A stretch of 64,000 nt of DNA from Diaporthe sp. PMI_573 (GCA_021399435.1 JAJTUP010000073.1:186001-250000), one strand, 5' to 3'; counted from the first letter of the stretch, positions 32,441 through 43,460 are shown. Made by a program: numbers and translations. Notes: a model not told the origin generated them from the sequence alone.

Positions 32441-32869
32441 TGTTATGAACCAACACGTTGGCACCAAGGGGACCCGTTTGGGTGACCCAGACAAACCGGA
32501 TCGGATGCTACGGCGTCAGCCCCGCGGCACTAGTTGGCAGAGTCACGGGATGTGCCAAAACCAGGGTTAGGGTCGGAGGACCCACCCCAGGAGACGGATC
32601 GATGGCGTCGACATCGATCCTATCGAGCAACACCAACGGCGGTCGACAGGATCAGTATCGATCCTGTCAAAGCCACTGAAGAGTCGGAACATATAAAGAC
32701 ATGGTCATCACCACAGTAGATAGCTTTCATAGAACAGACTCTTCAGTCGTCAATCTAAGTATTCAGTCCAACAACTGGATAGCCTCACGGCTAGTGATCA
32801 TACTTCGAGAACAATAGTGTCTTTGTATACTAAACAGTCAAGTATTAACTCTACGCCTTTCTGCTAACA
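32441..32869 (+). repeat. Solo LTR of a Ty1/copia-type element
   Basis: 429 bp starting TGTTATGAACC and ending CTGCTAACA, with the TGTTA/TAACA short inverted ends typical of copia LTRs. Parts of it recur inverted at 33124-33450 and in the same orientation at 56225-56290. The 5-bp flanks do not match, so the target duplication is lost or the LTR was rearranged. It contains GGGTTAGGG (telomere-like) by chance or descent. Confidence 0.72.
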
Positions 32870-33123
32870 TAAACCCTACAGGTTACCTACTGAACCCCAC
32901 AAAGGTTTAGTGTGATCATTATGTCACGGCCAGCATGAGATGCAGCATGGTAGCTGGGTCTATTGGCGCTATCGACGAAGATTCTAAGCTGAAGAGAAAG
33001 AAGAGAGGGGAGAGCCAAGCTCATGCGATCTCTGAACCGCGAATAAGTCTTGACGCGTCTGCGGGGCTTAGGGTTAGGACCTGTGACGGCCAGGGCTTGC
33101 TTGACCGTGGCTGCCGTCACAAT

Positions 33124-33450
33124 ACTTGACTGTTCAGTATACAAAGACACTGTTGTTCTGTTCTCAAGAGTATGATCACTAGCTGTGAGGCTATCCAGTT
33201 GTTGGACTGAATACTTAGATTGACGACTGAAGAGTCTGTTCTATGAAAGCTATCTACTGTGGTGATGACCATGTCTTTATATGTTCCGACTCTTCATCCG
33301 TCCTTGGTGTTAGACCGTTGGGACCGCGAGCGATTGTTGCGGTCCTCCCATGTAATCGACAGGACCGCCGACGGTCCTGTCGGTCCACCCCTGTGGGTGG
33401 GTCCTAGACCCTAACCCTGATCTTGGCATGTCTCGTGACTCCGCCAGGAG
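33124..33450 (-). repeat. Inverted, truncated LTR fragment of the same family
   Basis: It matches the reverse complement of the solo LTR at 32441-32869 in blocks: TACTTGACTGTTCAG-like to GACTCTTC (33124-33290), and GGTGGGTCC to GACTCCGCCA (33397-33450). The middle differs, so it is a related subfamily. Its right end forms the 5' break of the transcription factor remnant. The 250 bp between the two LTRs show no recognised gene. Confidence 0.72.
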
Positions 33451-33829
33451 ACGCTATCGGGAACGGCGCGCTGGACCCACATTCTGCGGCCAGACGCATG
33501 CGAGCGTTGGAGAACGAAGAGGAGTACGAGGAACCACCCGGAATCCCAGTTCAGCCGCTGCCGGCACCATTCCCTCCCAACCACACAACTCCGTCGGCGC
33601 AACTTCTCAAGTGGCCTGCTGTCAGAAAGCTTGTGAAGCCGCTGCTGGATCGCGAGCACATCAAATACATCGAGTCCTACCCACAGCGATACGAAGAAGA
33701 CCGCGGCGAATTACCTCTTTTCGGGCGCGGTGAAGGGATGAACTTGCGTGCAGCAGACCGCGATTTTACGTACGAGCATATGGACATACCAGACGATGCG
33801 TCGGTTGGCGATCACCCATCCCCGCCGGC
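33423..33829 (+). pseudogene. Fungal transcription factor fragment, 5' piece (split gene)
   Basis: The reading frame continues from LTR sequence into host-type protein at about 33450: RRMRALENEEEYEEPPG, then QLLKWPAVRKLVKPLLDREH, then ELPLFGRGEG. The pattern of LKWP, a conserved YP and an LFGRGEG motif is typical of the region after the zinc cluster in a group of fungal C6 regulators. The zinc cluster itself is missing because the LTR fragment took its place; the apparent ATG at 33423 belongs to the LTR. The frame is interrupted at 33829 by hAT copy B and resumes exactly in frame at 36861. Confidence 0.62.
33822..33829 (+). repeat. Target site duplication (left), CCGCCGGC
   Basis: An 8-bp direct repeat flanking hAT copy B, identical to 36861-36868. 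Eight bases is the standard hAT duplication length. Confidence 0.93.
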
Positions 33830-36800
33830 CAAGGCTCCGATCAACTTCACATTTTCCACATGTGTATTACACATGTTGATCAACATCTTGTCAACATACA
33901 CATCACATCGAAAATGGGAATGTTGATACACATCAACATCACTTCACACCCCTTTATCTCCGTGTACACGATGTTGATCATGTTGATATGGCCCGTGCTA
34001 GTACTAGGTGGGGCATTACCCAGGGGCGGCAGAACCCCTCCCTCCCGGAAAACCCCTGTCCAGTACCTAATTTGGGGTGTTTACCTACCGAAATTCTCCA
34101 CCCAACCGCGTTTTTGGAAGGACAAACGCGTCCAACATGTCCGGAGCAGACCCCCTACCCTTGGTGGAGTCGACACCTGAGACTGCATATGAAAACCGAC
34201 TCTTTACCCATTTTAAAGGCTATACCTTGTCTGAGCGCACCAAAGAAACACGATCATGGATTTGGCGCTTTGGTTACGATATCCAGAACGTGACCGAACG
34301 TCGATGGGTGTGCCGACCTTGTATCAAGCAGAATCGCCCCAAGCCGACTTCCATCACGTCCGTCGGTATTCAAAATGCCATGGAACACGTTTATCTGATT
34401 CACCACATCTGCGCGCCAGTGGGAGAGAAGACCAAGTCGGCGGCAGAGCGGAGGGCAGAGTTGATGGCAGAGAGGGATGGGCGCGGTGGGAGACACAAGT
34501 CGATTAGCCAACACTTCGGCCTGGACGCAGCCAAACCCCGTGAGCAAGCTATTGCCAATTCCTTCATCAAAGGATTTGACCGAGACCACTTCCAGCAGCT
34601 GGTTGTTCAGTGGGTTGTCAATACTAATAGGCCCTTCACTGATGCCGAGGACCCGGAGTTACGCGCCGTCTTCGAATACTTGAATCCATCCGTTGCGTTA
34701 CGCAAGGCCCATGTAACTGGAGATTCCATTCGAAATAAGATCATTGCCGAGTACTACAAACACCGAGATACCATTATTGGAGTTCTGCGTCATTGCCCGG
34801 GCCTGGTGCATCTCTCTTTTGATGGCTGGACTGCTCGAAATCGACAGAGTCTGTGTGGAATTGCGTGTTTCTTCAGAGATGAGCAGAATCGTCCCTTGAA
34901 AATTGTCCTCGGTCTACCTGAGATATCGAAACGGCATACAGGCGAGAACATTGCGGCAGAAGTATCCACAGTCATCGATCTCTTTGGCATTCGAGACAAA
35001 GTAGGGTACACAACCCTCGACAACGCTGCCAATAACGATACAGCAATGGACACGCTCGGTGGACTCCTCGGGTTTGATGGCAAGCGCCGACGCGTGCGCT
35101 GCTTTGGCCATACCCTCAATCTTGCTGCTAAAGCCCTTCTTTTCGGCAAGTGTGCGGATGCTCTCGAGCTGGATGACCCATTCAGTGGTGCCGGTGTCGT
35201 ATCTGATGCCGAATGGGCAACGTGGCTGAAGAAAGGGCCAGTTGGTGTGTCAGTTGCCCTGAATCTTGGGTTCCTTCGCTAAGATGTTTTAGGCAAGCTG
35301 CATAATATTGTTCATGATATTTATCGTGCGCAGCGCTTATCCTATCTACTTCGAGACATCCAAGCCGATGATATCAAAAAGGCATCAAGTGCCAAGTTAC
35401 GAGCTAGAAAGCCACTCCAAGTCATTCGAGACAACGACACGCGCTGGCTCTCGCAGCTCTACATGATCCGTCGAGCGCTCAAACTTCGACGACACCTCGA
35501 GCTCACTGTTCTCAAATTCAAGCAGGAGTGGGAGGATGAGAACAGGGGCAAACGCACCAAGCAAGTCAGGAAGGGTGTTAAGGTACCTCACATCATCAGA
35601 GATGAATCACAGCTGTCTCAAAATGACTGGGATGTGCTCCAGCGGCTCGAGGAGATCTTAACAGAGTTTGAAACGGTGGTGAAAACTCTGGAGGGTGATG
35701 GCCAAGTCCGAAAGCGTAAGCATGGATTTGTTGGCTCTTATGGCAACATATGGGATGTCCTCTTAGGGTTTGAGAGGCTTATGGCCAAGCTTGAAAAGTT
35801 CAAGGCCGAAGCTGAGGGCTTCCCTGATCCGGAGCAATTCAGGATTGGTATCAACTTAGCATGGCAGAAGATGGACGAGTACTACCATAGTAAGTTTATC
35901 TTTCTTTCTGGCTATATGGCCAGAGCTGACCACATAAGAACTCGACGAAACCCCTGTCTACTACACGGCTATGGCGCTGCATCCTTCATATGGCTGGGCA
36001 TGGTTTGAGCAGCAATGGGACCAGACCCCGGCGTGGATTTCAACGGCGAAGATCATGGTGAAGACAGTTTGGCGGAGAGACTATTCGCATGTCGCTGTGC
36101 CTGATGATTGTGATGACGAGGAAGGGCCTGCTCCGAAAAGGCGCAAGTTTTTCGACCCGTTCGACCATAACGACCGTCGAAAGCAGCCCCAGCAGCAGAC
36201 TCGGCGAATTTCCGGCGACGAATATGAGTCTTGGTGTGCTAACGACAGTGAGCATATCGAGACCCGAGATCCTGTTGCATATTGGCACGAGAGGCGGCGC
36301 AAATATCCCCGCCTGTCTCGGATGGCTCTTGATTTTCTCACCGTTCAGGCCATGTCGGCAGAGTGTGAGAGGCTATTCTCGGCATCAGGCAGAATGGTCT
36401 CGCCACATAGGACACTTCTCGATGCACAAATCGTCAGCATGTGTCAAGTACTTCGATCATGGTATCGTGCCGGCCTGGTCCAACACATCGACCCCTTACT
36501 GCTGTCGATTCACGAGGAGGAGGAACTGGTGACTCTGCAGAGTTGTGGTGACGACGAGACTATGAAGACGAAGGCCACAGCATGGTTAAGCGGTCCCACA
36601 GCCGTGGAGAGTGACGAAGAGGCTGAGGAGTTCGCTACAGGGGGGTTTGGAGATGTCGCTATGGGGTTTACAATTGATGAAACGGAAATTGAGGATGGGG
36701 ATTAGGCGACGACCGGGGTGATGTCAACGAAATCAACATTGTACATATACACATCACACTACGGGCATGTTGATCAACATCACGCGAGGTTTGGACGTCA

Positions 36801-36860
36801 TGTCAACATCAACTCAATGCACGTGCTATGTGATGTTGTGTGGCATTGATCGGAACCTTG
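33830..36860 (+). mobile_element. hAT transposon copy B, complete and apparently intact
   Basis: A 3031-bp element with 15-bp terminal inverted repeats (CAAGGCTCCGATCAA at 33830; at the right end the complement of CAAGGTTCCGATCAA, finishing at 36860), one mismatch, and a perfect 8-bp target duplication CCGCCGGC. The subterminal 130 bp at both ends are full of TGTTGAT/ATCAACA words, as in copy A. It carries a transposase gene with no disabling mutation once two short introns are removed. It sits inside a transcription factor coding sequence. A further right-end relic of the family lies at 42368-42445. Confidence 0.94.
34137..36705 (+). CDS. hAT transposase, intact, two introns
   Basis: Exons 34137-35244, 35293-35889 and 35939-36705 give 823 aa. 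Intron 1 (48 bp, GTGTGT to TTTTAG) removes an apparent TAA and creates the family motif GPVGKLHNI. Intron 2 (49 bp, GTAAGT to ATAAG) restores YYHKLDETPVYYTAMALHP. A BED-type zinc finger is at about residues 59-90 (Cys59, Cys62, His84, His89 or His90). The RNase H-like core contains LSFDGWTARNRQSLCGI and GYTTLDNAANNDTAMD. The hAT dimerisation domain near the C terminus includes MSAECERLFSASGRMVSP. The end is acidic. Phases match at both junctions, so this copy could be active. Confidence 0.9.
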
Positions 36861-36868
36861 CCGCCGGC
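36861..36868 (+). repeat. Target site duplication (right), CCGCCGGC
   Basis: Identical to 33822-33829. One copy plus the hAT element (3039 bp, a multiple of three) can be removed and the host reading frame then continues. Confidence 0.93.
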
Positions 36869-37460
36869 GGATACAAAATGGGGTGCAATCGGGGATCTTG
36901 CTTCACCAGGTGTCTACCCGGCCGACTTGGGGGCCAAAAGTCGTTCCGAAGGGGAATTGGACTTTGATCAAGCGAAGGCCCAGGCTTACGTTAACGCCTA
37001 CAAGAAACACATACAGAATATGCACCCCTTGATTCCTCCATCTGACCTCAACGCCATGATTTATACATTCCTGGACGAAATCTCGAGCAACCAACATGGT
37101 ACCGGAAAACACAAGCAGGTTGCCGCAATCACCAACCACCAGCAAAGGCCGGCTCAGTCGTCGTTTGAACACGACAAGAAACGCAAACGTTCCCCTATGC
37201 CTAACAATATAGAACCTGGACCAGCACCAAAAAGGCCAAAACCTCAACTCTCTGTCCAACATGCATTGGTCCTGCTTGTTCTCGCGCTTGGCAAGATCTG
37301 CATGTGGAGGGACCGAAAGTTGCCAGACCCGCCAGAGAAAGAGGTACTCCTGGGCCTCCACCATCTGAGCTCTACGGCTCACCTGCATCACCTACCGGTC
37401 CTGGAGAAAAGACGCCCTAGGCCCCAGCCCGACCAACAGCCGACCAGTAAAAGCCGCTGA
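36861..37460 (+). pseudogene. Fungal transcription factor fragment, 3' piece
   Basis: Continues the split regulator: WGAIGDLASPG, then FDQAKAQAYVNAYKKHIQNM, HPLIPPSDLNAMIYTFLDEI, and after a basic stretch (KKRKRSPMP) the motif QHALVLLVLALGKICMWRD. These blocks are the segment before the conserved fungal-specific factor domain in C6 regulators. After KLPDPPEKE the Pro/Ser-rich continuation (PGPPPSELYGSPASP) is in another frame, so there is also a frameshift near 37340. The frame ends at 37460, short of the main regulatory domain. The gene was therefore damaged at three places and is not functional. Confidence 0.62.
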
Positions 37461-37491
37461 GGGCCTGAAAGCAGAACGCTTCTGCTTATTC

Positions 37492-38127
37492 TCATGGCCT
37501 CTCGAAACCGGGTTGTGTCTGGAAGATGTATACAAGGACGAATTGCGTTTCTAGTGTGAACGGGTGGAGATCCCCCAGTTCAGTTCTCATTGTCTTGATC
37601 GCGTCTCGGCAAACGATCTCTGCCTCCAGGCTCTCTGAGTTCAGTGCAAGTAGAAATGCTTGCAGTTTGGCACTTTCCAAGGTCTTAAAATGCTTTTTGC
37701 CCAGGTGTTGATCCATACCGTTGTATGCTTCCTTGACAGTCTTAAGAGCGTTGTGATAGTTCCCCTGGATTAGATCGATGGTGGCTTCCGTGAAGTACAT
37801 GCTGTCCAAAACATTCTCAGCATTGTCTAACAAAGAAACAGAAACACCCGCCTTTACGTTTCAATATTGATTTTCAGAGGCGAGTTTTGCTTTCAAGGCG
37901 TGTCTGGCATCGCCTAAGTACGCCCTGGAATCTTTAAGCTGTCCCAAGTATGCGCATACAGTCGCAAGATCCCTCTGAATGGTGAATGTATATCTGAGGA
38001 CTTTATGGTCTGATGAGTGCTCTCCAGTATCTAAAAGTCCTTTTAGAATGTCGACGGCGTCGCTGTAATTACCACAAAGGACATGCGACACTCCCAGAAA
38101 GCGCTTAATATCTTGTTCCAGATCAGG
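37492..38127 (-). pseudogene. TPR-repeat fragment (tail of an NLR/kinesin-light-chain-like protein)
   Basis: A continuous minus-strand frame of about 210 codons with one in-frame TGA at 37861-37863. It contains TPR-like helices: HVLCGNYSDAVDILKGLLDT, FTIQRDLATVCAYLGQLKDS, then MYFTEATIDLIQGNYHNALK and FHPFTLET-like (LGDLHPFTLETQFVLV). This style of TPR is common at the C terminus of fungal NACHT/NB-ARC (STAND) proteins. The N-terminal nucleotide-binding domain is absent: the fragment ends at about 38127 where copia sequence begins. A partner piece of a similar protein is at 52238-53100, but a direct link is not shown. Confidence 0.6.
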
Positions 38128-39050
38128 ATGACAGGTGGTGGGCCAGTCTATGCGACTGAAGTAGGGGCCGCAAAGGTGACCCTAGAAAACGGCACGAAGA
38201 ACGGGCACGTGGTGACCCTCAGCTACGCCGTACTGATCAAAGACTTCCCAATCAACATCTTCAGTGGGGAGCGCTGGCACCTCTACGGTGGCTATATGGG
38301 CCGTGATCGGGGCCGAGATGCGCTTTTCAGCGCCCGAAACGAGGTCGTTACCTTGTTCAACGTTAAAACCCGTGGATTCTACATGCAAGTCCATGGTCAC
38401 GCCCCGCCAGAGAGATCCACGATTTCGCAGTCAGAAGCGGTTGGGCGTGTATTTCACACAGATCTCACTCCTGAGCAGCGGGAGAAGCTGATGCTGTGGC
38501 ACCGCCGCCTGGGACACCCGGGGGCTGAACGGCTGAGGAAAACGATCAGAAAGACCACGGGGATAGACCTCGACGAGGCTACCGTGGAGACGATTCCTTG
38601 CAGCACGTGTGACGAGGGAACTGGCCTTCGTTACCAATCACACGAGAAGCCCGCACGGGAGACTCGTCCCGGCGCCGGAATTCATGTGGATGTGATCACC
38701 GTCTCGCCAGTCTCATGGCGCAACTATCACTACAGCTGGCTCTGGATCGATGACGCCAGTCGCTACCGCGATGTGGGCTTTGGCGTCAAGAAGAACGATG
38801 TCTTAGAAGGTCTCAAGAAGATCCTGATCAGACTCGACGTAGTCACGCTACGAGCTACGCTATGGGTGAAGATCGACGGAGGGAGAGAATACATCCCTAA
38901 GGAACTCGCCGTCTTTGCAGATGCGCGAGGACTAATGATCAAGGAAACAGCACCCTACAACTCTTATCAGAACGGGGTTGCTGAGAGGGGAATTCGGGAA
39001 CTCTGCGAGACTGCAGCGAAGTTCGCCATAATGACACAGATTCAAATTTG
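38128..39050 (+). pseudogene. Ty1/copia fragment: GAG-pre-integrase and integrase
   Basis: An open frame from about 38128 starts inside the end of a retropepsin-type region (GGGPVYATEVG). It passes through the pre-integrase zinc region (MLWHRRLGHPGAERLRKT, then CSTC) and the integrase core with HVDVITV, KIDGGREYI and NGVAERGIRE supplying the D, D and E. At about 39050 the frame changes into ACGT-rich sequence and integrase homology ends. No LTR directly borders it. It is a piece of a copia polyprotein, without gag and with its RT displaced. Confidence 0.85.
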
Positions 39051-39059
39051 TATGGTACA

Positions 39060-39135
39060 ATTTTGTACGTACAGAAAAGTTGTACGTACGTACAGCTACC
39101 CAAAATACAGTACGTACGTACGTACGTGTACAGAA
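39060..39135. repeat. ACGT tetranucleotide-rich tract
   Basis: GTACGTACGTAC-type runs at 39083-39094 and 39109-39128 sit exactly where copia integrase homology ends; similar words recur at 39419-39432 and 32237-32249. The tract is self-complementary. Confidence 0.75.
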
Positions 39136-40377
39136 AAATGCATCACTATCCTCGTGTGATCCACTCTTCGGCGGGTTACATTTGCTTTACGGCTGCTCAC
39201 CGTATCGGAGATCACGGAAGCGTTGCTTATCGATGTGCAATTTCCTGATCCACCGGTTGACGAGATGCCTGATTCTATTGATGATAATTACATCAGAGAA
39301 GCAATCGCCAATCCTTGCGGATCGCTATTAGAAGTGCGAAATTCTTCAGGAGACACTGACGAGGGATCAAGGACGATTTACTTACAACACTTCTCCTTGC
39401 GTGAGCAGTGCCTGGTTCGTGTACGTACGTACAAGTATCGCGTAAACGATGGTTTGGATTGGGTGTTGATTACTTGCTTGGCTATGTAGCTAAGGTTGAC
39501 AAGCTAAATGATCATCTTGCTGTCAACTTCGCGTACGATGTATTTTATATCCAGGGAAAGATTGTTGTGGTTGGTGATTTAGAACAGAGGCTTGCGTGGC
39601 TGTTCTTCGAGGGTTTAGTCGAACTGGATTCCTGGTTGGCGGAAAAGTAGCCAAAATCCGCACTTGTCTACAAATGTCCAGGTAGCATGGACTTTATAAA
39701 TCTCGAAAAGGTGATTTCTTTTCCACTTGCTTGAACAGTTATATAGCCAGATTAGTCATTAGGGTACATCAAATATCGCGGCACACAGTTCCCACGTTAA
39801 ATTACAAGATTTCTTACACTCTCTGTATTCGAACCACTCTTCTAAATCTCATTCTACGTCAAGCCTTGAGTATATCTGCGAAAGATAGCCGCAATACATG
39901 ATGGAGTCACCAACCTCAACAATCGCAACTAGTCCAGCACCTATTCCAGCGCATTCTTGGTCCTCTGGCAACAGCTCAGCCTCGACGTTGTTTGAAAACT
40001 CCATCTTTCCGAGCAAATTAGATAGGGGTCAAGCGAAAGATCAGTTTTGCGAGGTAGAGTCAGGTGCTTGCTAGGTGGAGACATCATCTAAGCACATTTG
40101 GCAAGCTCAGCAAGGACTACGCTCAGACGTACCCAGAATAGATCGCTACACTGTATTTTTGTTTACGTTTCACCTAAATTTGCTAAGTCTCATTTTGAAT
40201 CTAAACTAGGATTACAGTAGTAAAAACAATCAAACATAACCTTCGACTAGAGATATCACTTCAGAAGTCCTCTCCGCTACCTTCTTTTCAAGTTCAGCCA
40301 ACTTTAAGCATTAGTACATGATCTCCTAATTTTCTAGAATTCAAATCTACTAAGTCTTAATAACAATGCGCTAGGAC
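39136..40377. other. Decayed copia-neighbouring sequence, no gene named
   Basis: Two linked frames at 39223-39489 and 39408-39650 look partly protein-like (VQFPDPPVDEMPDSIDDNYI) and might be the connection between integrase and RT of the copia element. I could not confirm it. The rest, to 40377, is AT-rich without a gene. Confidence 0.35.
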
Positions 40378-40625
40378 GTCGCTGTCTATGTTCACGACAT
40401 CCTCGTCGCCGGCCGACCACATTCAATTGCACAATTCAAGAAAATCCTTTCCGACCAATTCAAATGCGTCGACATGGGACTTTGTCGATACTTCCTCGGA
40501 TTGGAGATTCACCAGACCCGAGAGGGGATTTCGATTTCCCAGAAGGGATATGCGGAACGCGTGTTACGACGTTTCGGAATGTTCGACGGAAATGGTCGCT
40601 ATACTCCCATGGATCCGAACACGTT
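40378..40625 (+). pseudogene. Ty1/copia reverse transcriptase fragment
   Basis: A short frame reads VAVYVHDILVAGRPHSIAQF, then MGLCRYFLGLEIHQTREGIS and ISQKGYAERVLRRFGM, ending at TPMDPN. This is the second half of a copia RT. The catalytic YVDD appears as YVHD, so the first Asp is lost, and the homology stops by frame change at about 40625. It is the same kind of element as the integrase piece at 38128. Confidence 0.8.
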
Positions 40626-42367
40626 TCCCGTTCGAGAACAAGAAAGGTCTTTCCTTATTCAAACATCACTTCAACATCTCTGCGACAATCTACCTCTTCC
40701 AGACTTTGTGACGGCCTCGCGATTTGCCAAGCCTGTCCCACCATCCGCTGTGTATCACCTGCAAAGAGTTATTCAGACAGTCGATTTTCGCATTCCTGAG
40801 CTTACTCGACTCGTAGCATCGGCATTAGTGCTGGATGCATTCCCCCCTGGGATGCACGGTAATGAGACCCCTTTTCTTATATTTACTGTACCGATTCTAA
40901 CCTTGTTCGCAGAGTTCCGCCCAAAGACGTCTTTCATATCATTTACAAGTATATAATCGGAAATTTGCGTACTAAATTGCCTGCAGAAGCCTTCCTATCC
41001 CAGGTAGAGAGTGCCTTTACCACTGCTGTTCTCAAAAACCGAGCGTATAAGTTGAAGTCGGCCTCGTCACATGCCCATTATCTGAGGTTCATGGGATCGA
41101 CAACCGCGGATGTCGACCTCACCGGAACATGCGTTTTTTGCCTTCTCAGGCGACCGATTTTCGCTCTCGACTGCCATCATCAGCTCTGCTCCTGCTGTGT
41201 TATCGCCAGCGGCGCAGCATCTCGGAATTCTATGTACTCATTATCACCAAGACAGCAGAGAGGATCTTGTCTGTTAAGTCATATGCTTCATAACAGCGGT
41301 AGTACAGTACAGTACCAGCATCATTGTTCAACGTTTTCATCTGCTAAGCCTGCTTACTGCAGGGTCAATATCAAGTTATAATCTATTTCTGAACTTCAGT
41401 CAGACATAAGCACCAAGGGAGATGACTGTACAGTCTTTTGGCGATCCTTATTAAGCTATTAAAGCAGAAGTACGCGCACAAAGGGGATCTTCTGCTGGCG
41501 TAGTACGTCTGCAGATGCAAGGTCTGAAAAAAACATTCAGTTAAGTTATACGGTATTTAGCAGGAGGATTGCTCGTACTGCTATAAAAGTACCAGAGTCG
41601 CTATCACAGTACCGTGCATCCCCGCAAACCACCCTACAAGACGGGCACTGCCGCATTCTATATAAGCACTCGGCTTACCCATACCATGCCTCATCGTGTG
41701 TTCTTTTGCAAAGCGCTTCCTTCCGCCATAGTTCAATGGTAATTATATCGCGATACGCTGCTGTTTGCCACCTGTCCCTTAAAATGTCTTCAGCCAGCAA
41801 GCAACCCTCCACACTTCCACCTTGTCCTGGTCCACCACCCAACAGACCTCTTCCAGAAATACCAAGATAGGAACTCCCTGACGCTATATAAGGGGATTGT
41901 TAGTGAGACTATATTATCGCTTGTATCTAGTAGCCAGACGCAACGTTGTAAAATGCGATATTGCTGTTACTTCTCAAAGTAGGAAAAGGATCTCTGTAAA
42001 TTTGGAAATATCGTTGTTTTGGAATGAAATCGTGCTTAATAGTAGCCTTGAATCTCACATATCCGAGAAGTAAACAAGAGAAGTTGTATGGGATTAAAAG
42101 TAATAGAAACAAGTGATGAGAGTTGAATCGTGATGTATCGCATACAAAGTCCAGCCGAGCTGCGCCACGATTGCCGGTATGCCCTGAAGCCGGCACCCAG
42201 GGTCTTTCGTCGGCCGTAGGCGACGAGTAGAAGAAGCCTGTCGAGATAGTGCCAGCCGCGCGTGAACAGGTCGAGGGGAAGCAAAGACACTGTAAAGATG
42301 ATCACTTAATGGACTCTCATCTTTTAAGTTCCATAAATGTTGATGACGATTGCAACGATGGTGGTTA
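40626..42367. other. No supported gene
   Basis: About 1.7 kb with short frames only. The frame at 40965-41381 contains several Cys and His (TGTCVFCLLRRPIFALDCHH) but no clear domain. Confidence 0.35.
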
Positions 42368-42445
42368 CGCGAGGTTTGGACGTCATGTCAACATCAACTC
42401 CATGCACGTGCCATGTGATGTTGTGTGGCATTGATCGGAGCCTTG
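42368..42445 (+). repeat. Right-end relic of the hAT copy A/B family
   Basis: 78 bp nearly identical to the last bases of copy B, ending in the terminal repeat TTGATCGGAGCCTTG at 42431-42445. No left end is found nearby. It directly abuts the Myb-like fragment that follows. Confidence 0.85.
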
Positions 42446-42868
42446 CTGTCGAGAAAGCCATGAAAGCTGGCGGAGAGGATCGCGACAAGCTCAGGGCGCT
42501 GCGAAATGTCCTGATCAAGAAAATCAGCTGGCCAGGCACCAAAGTCCACTGGACAGCGATGGCGATAAGGATGACGATGGGGAGAATGAGGAAGAGGACG
42601 AGGGTCAGGATGAGGGCGATGAAAGCAGCGGCAGCGGTGGCGGAAGCGACAGCGGCAGTGGCAGCGGCAGTGGCAGCGGTGGCAGGAGGAACCCAGCACG
42701 TCGGAAGAGGAGTGGGCATCGTCTTCGCCAGTGGTCATCGAGGGAACGGCGTCGACTTGCCAGCTGAAGCAGAAGGGGTGGAAGGATGGTCGGATAGGGG
42801 CTGATTTGGGCCGCAGCGCGAGCGCCGTGGCACAGCAGTGGCGAAAGCAGAAGTTGTCTGCTATGTAG
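42446..42868 (+). pseudogene. Acidic Myb/SANT-like protein fragment with a one-base frameshift
   Basis: A plus-strand frame reads an acidic segment (DGDKDDDGENEEEDEGQDEG), an SG repeat, then basic RRNPARRKRSGHRLRQWSSR and ERRRLAS followed by TGA at 42765. One frame over, the sequence continues KQKGWKDGRIGADLGRSASA and VAQQWRKQKLSAM to a stop at 42868. Together this matches the layout of a fungal Myb/SANT-like DNA-binding domain (W, then L-x2-WK-x-KG-W...I...LGRS...Q-W). Loss of one G in a TGG codon explains the break. The start is not defined; the hAT relic may have replaced it. Confidence 0.5.
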
Positions 42869-43456
42869 AAAAGGAAGGGGGAAGCTATGGGACGTGCATG
42901 ACATCAAGCTTCGGGTCACCTTGGCCAACTGATCATGGTTGGTGATACAAGGCCGGCAGTCCATCCAATCCTTTGCCAGATTCTTGGAAGCTGAGAGCGT
43001 CAGGTTGGGGCTGCTCATCGCCCTCCGTCCTTTCTTGTTCATTGGGCGCTCAAGGGCATCACAGGCGCCATGAAAGTGGCGGCCGCTTGGTCTCCTACGC
43101 GGTGGGCAAGCGTGGTTGGCGAAAGGATTCATGAAGGGTGCAATCCTACTGCAACTGCGCAGGCGTCAAGGCACCAGTATCACGGACGCACACTCACGGT
43201 ACCGGGTCGCTTGGGCCTTGAGCAATGGCACCCGACGGTCAATGGAAGTTTACCATTGGGGGCCTACGCAAGGCGCGTCGGCCTGATCCCTCACAGTTGG
43301 TCGAAGACCTCTGTCATCTTTCCAAGTGGAAAAAGTACTCGCAGGCCATGGGCCTCAACCGATGCGATGTACTGGCACGTCGATCGCGGCTTGCAACGAG
43401 GCTAACCACAATCTGTTGGTCGACCATAGACCCCATTCAACGAGACAGCTCCAGTG
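42869..43456. other. Upstream region of the 43574 gene; small frame uncertain
   Basis: A plus frame at 43225-43473 (MAPDGQWKFTIGGLRKARRP onwards, 82 aa) has protein-like composition but no recognised domain and overlaps the TATA box below, so I do not call it a gene. Confidence 0.3.
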
Positions 43457-43460
43457 TCTA

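Noticed and set aside
32560..33415. GGGTTAGGG/CCCTAACCCT as telomeric sequence
   Set aside because: Only one or two units, and they occur inside related LTR copies.
35245..35292. TAA stop at 35280 taken as an inactivating mutation of the hAT transposase
   Set aside because: Copy A has the same stop at the same place, and excising GTGTGT to TTTTAG gives the conserved GPVGKLHNI motif, so it lies in an intron.
41731..41760. tRNA-like CCATAGTTCAATGG stretch
   Set aside because: No acceptor stem or complete cloverleaf could be drawn around it.
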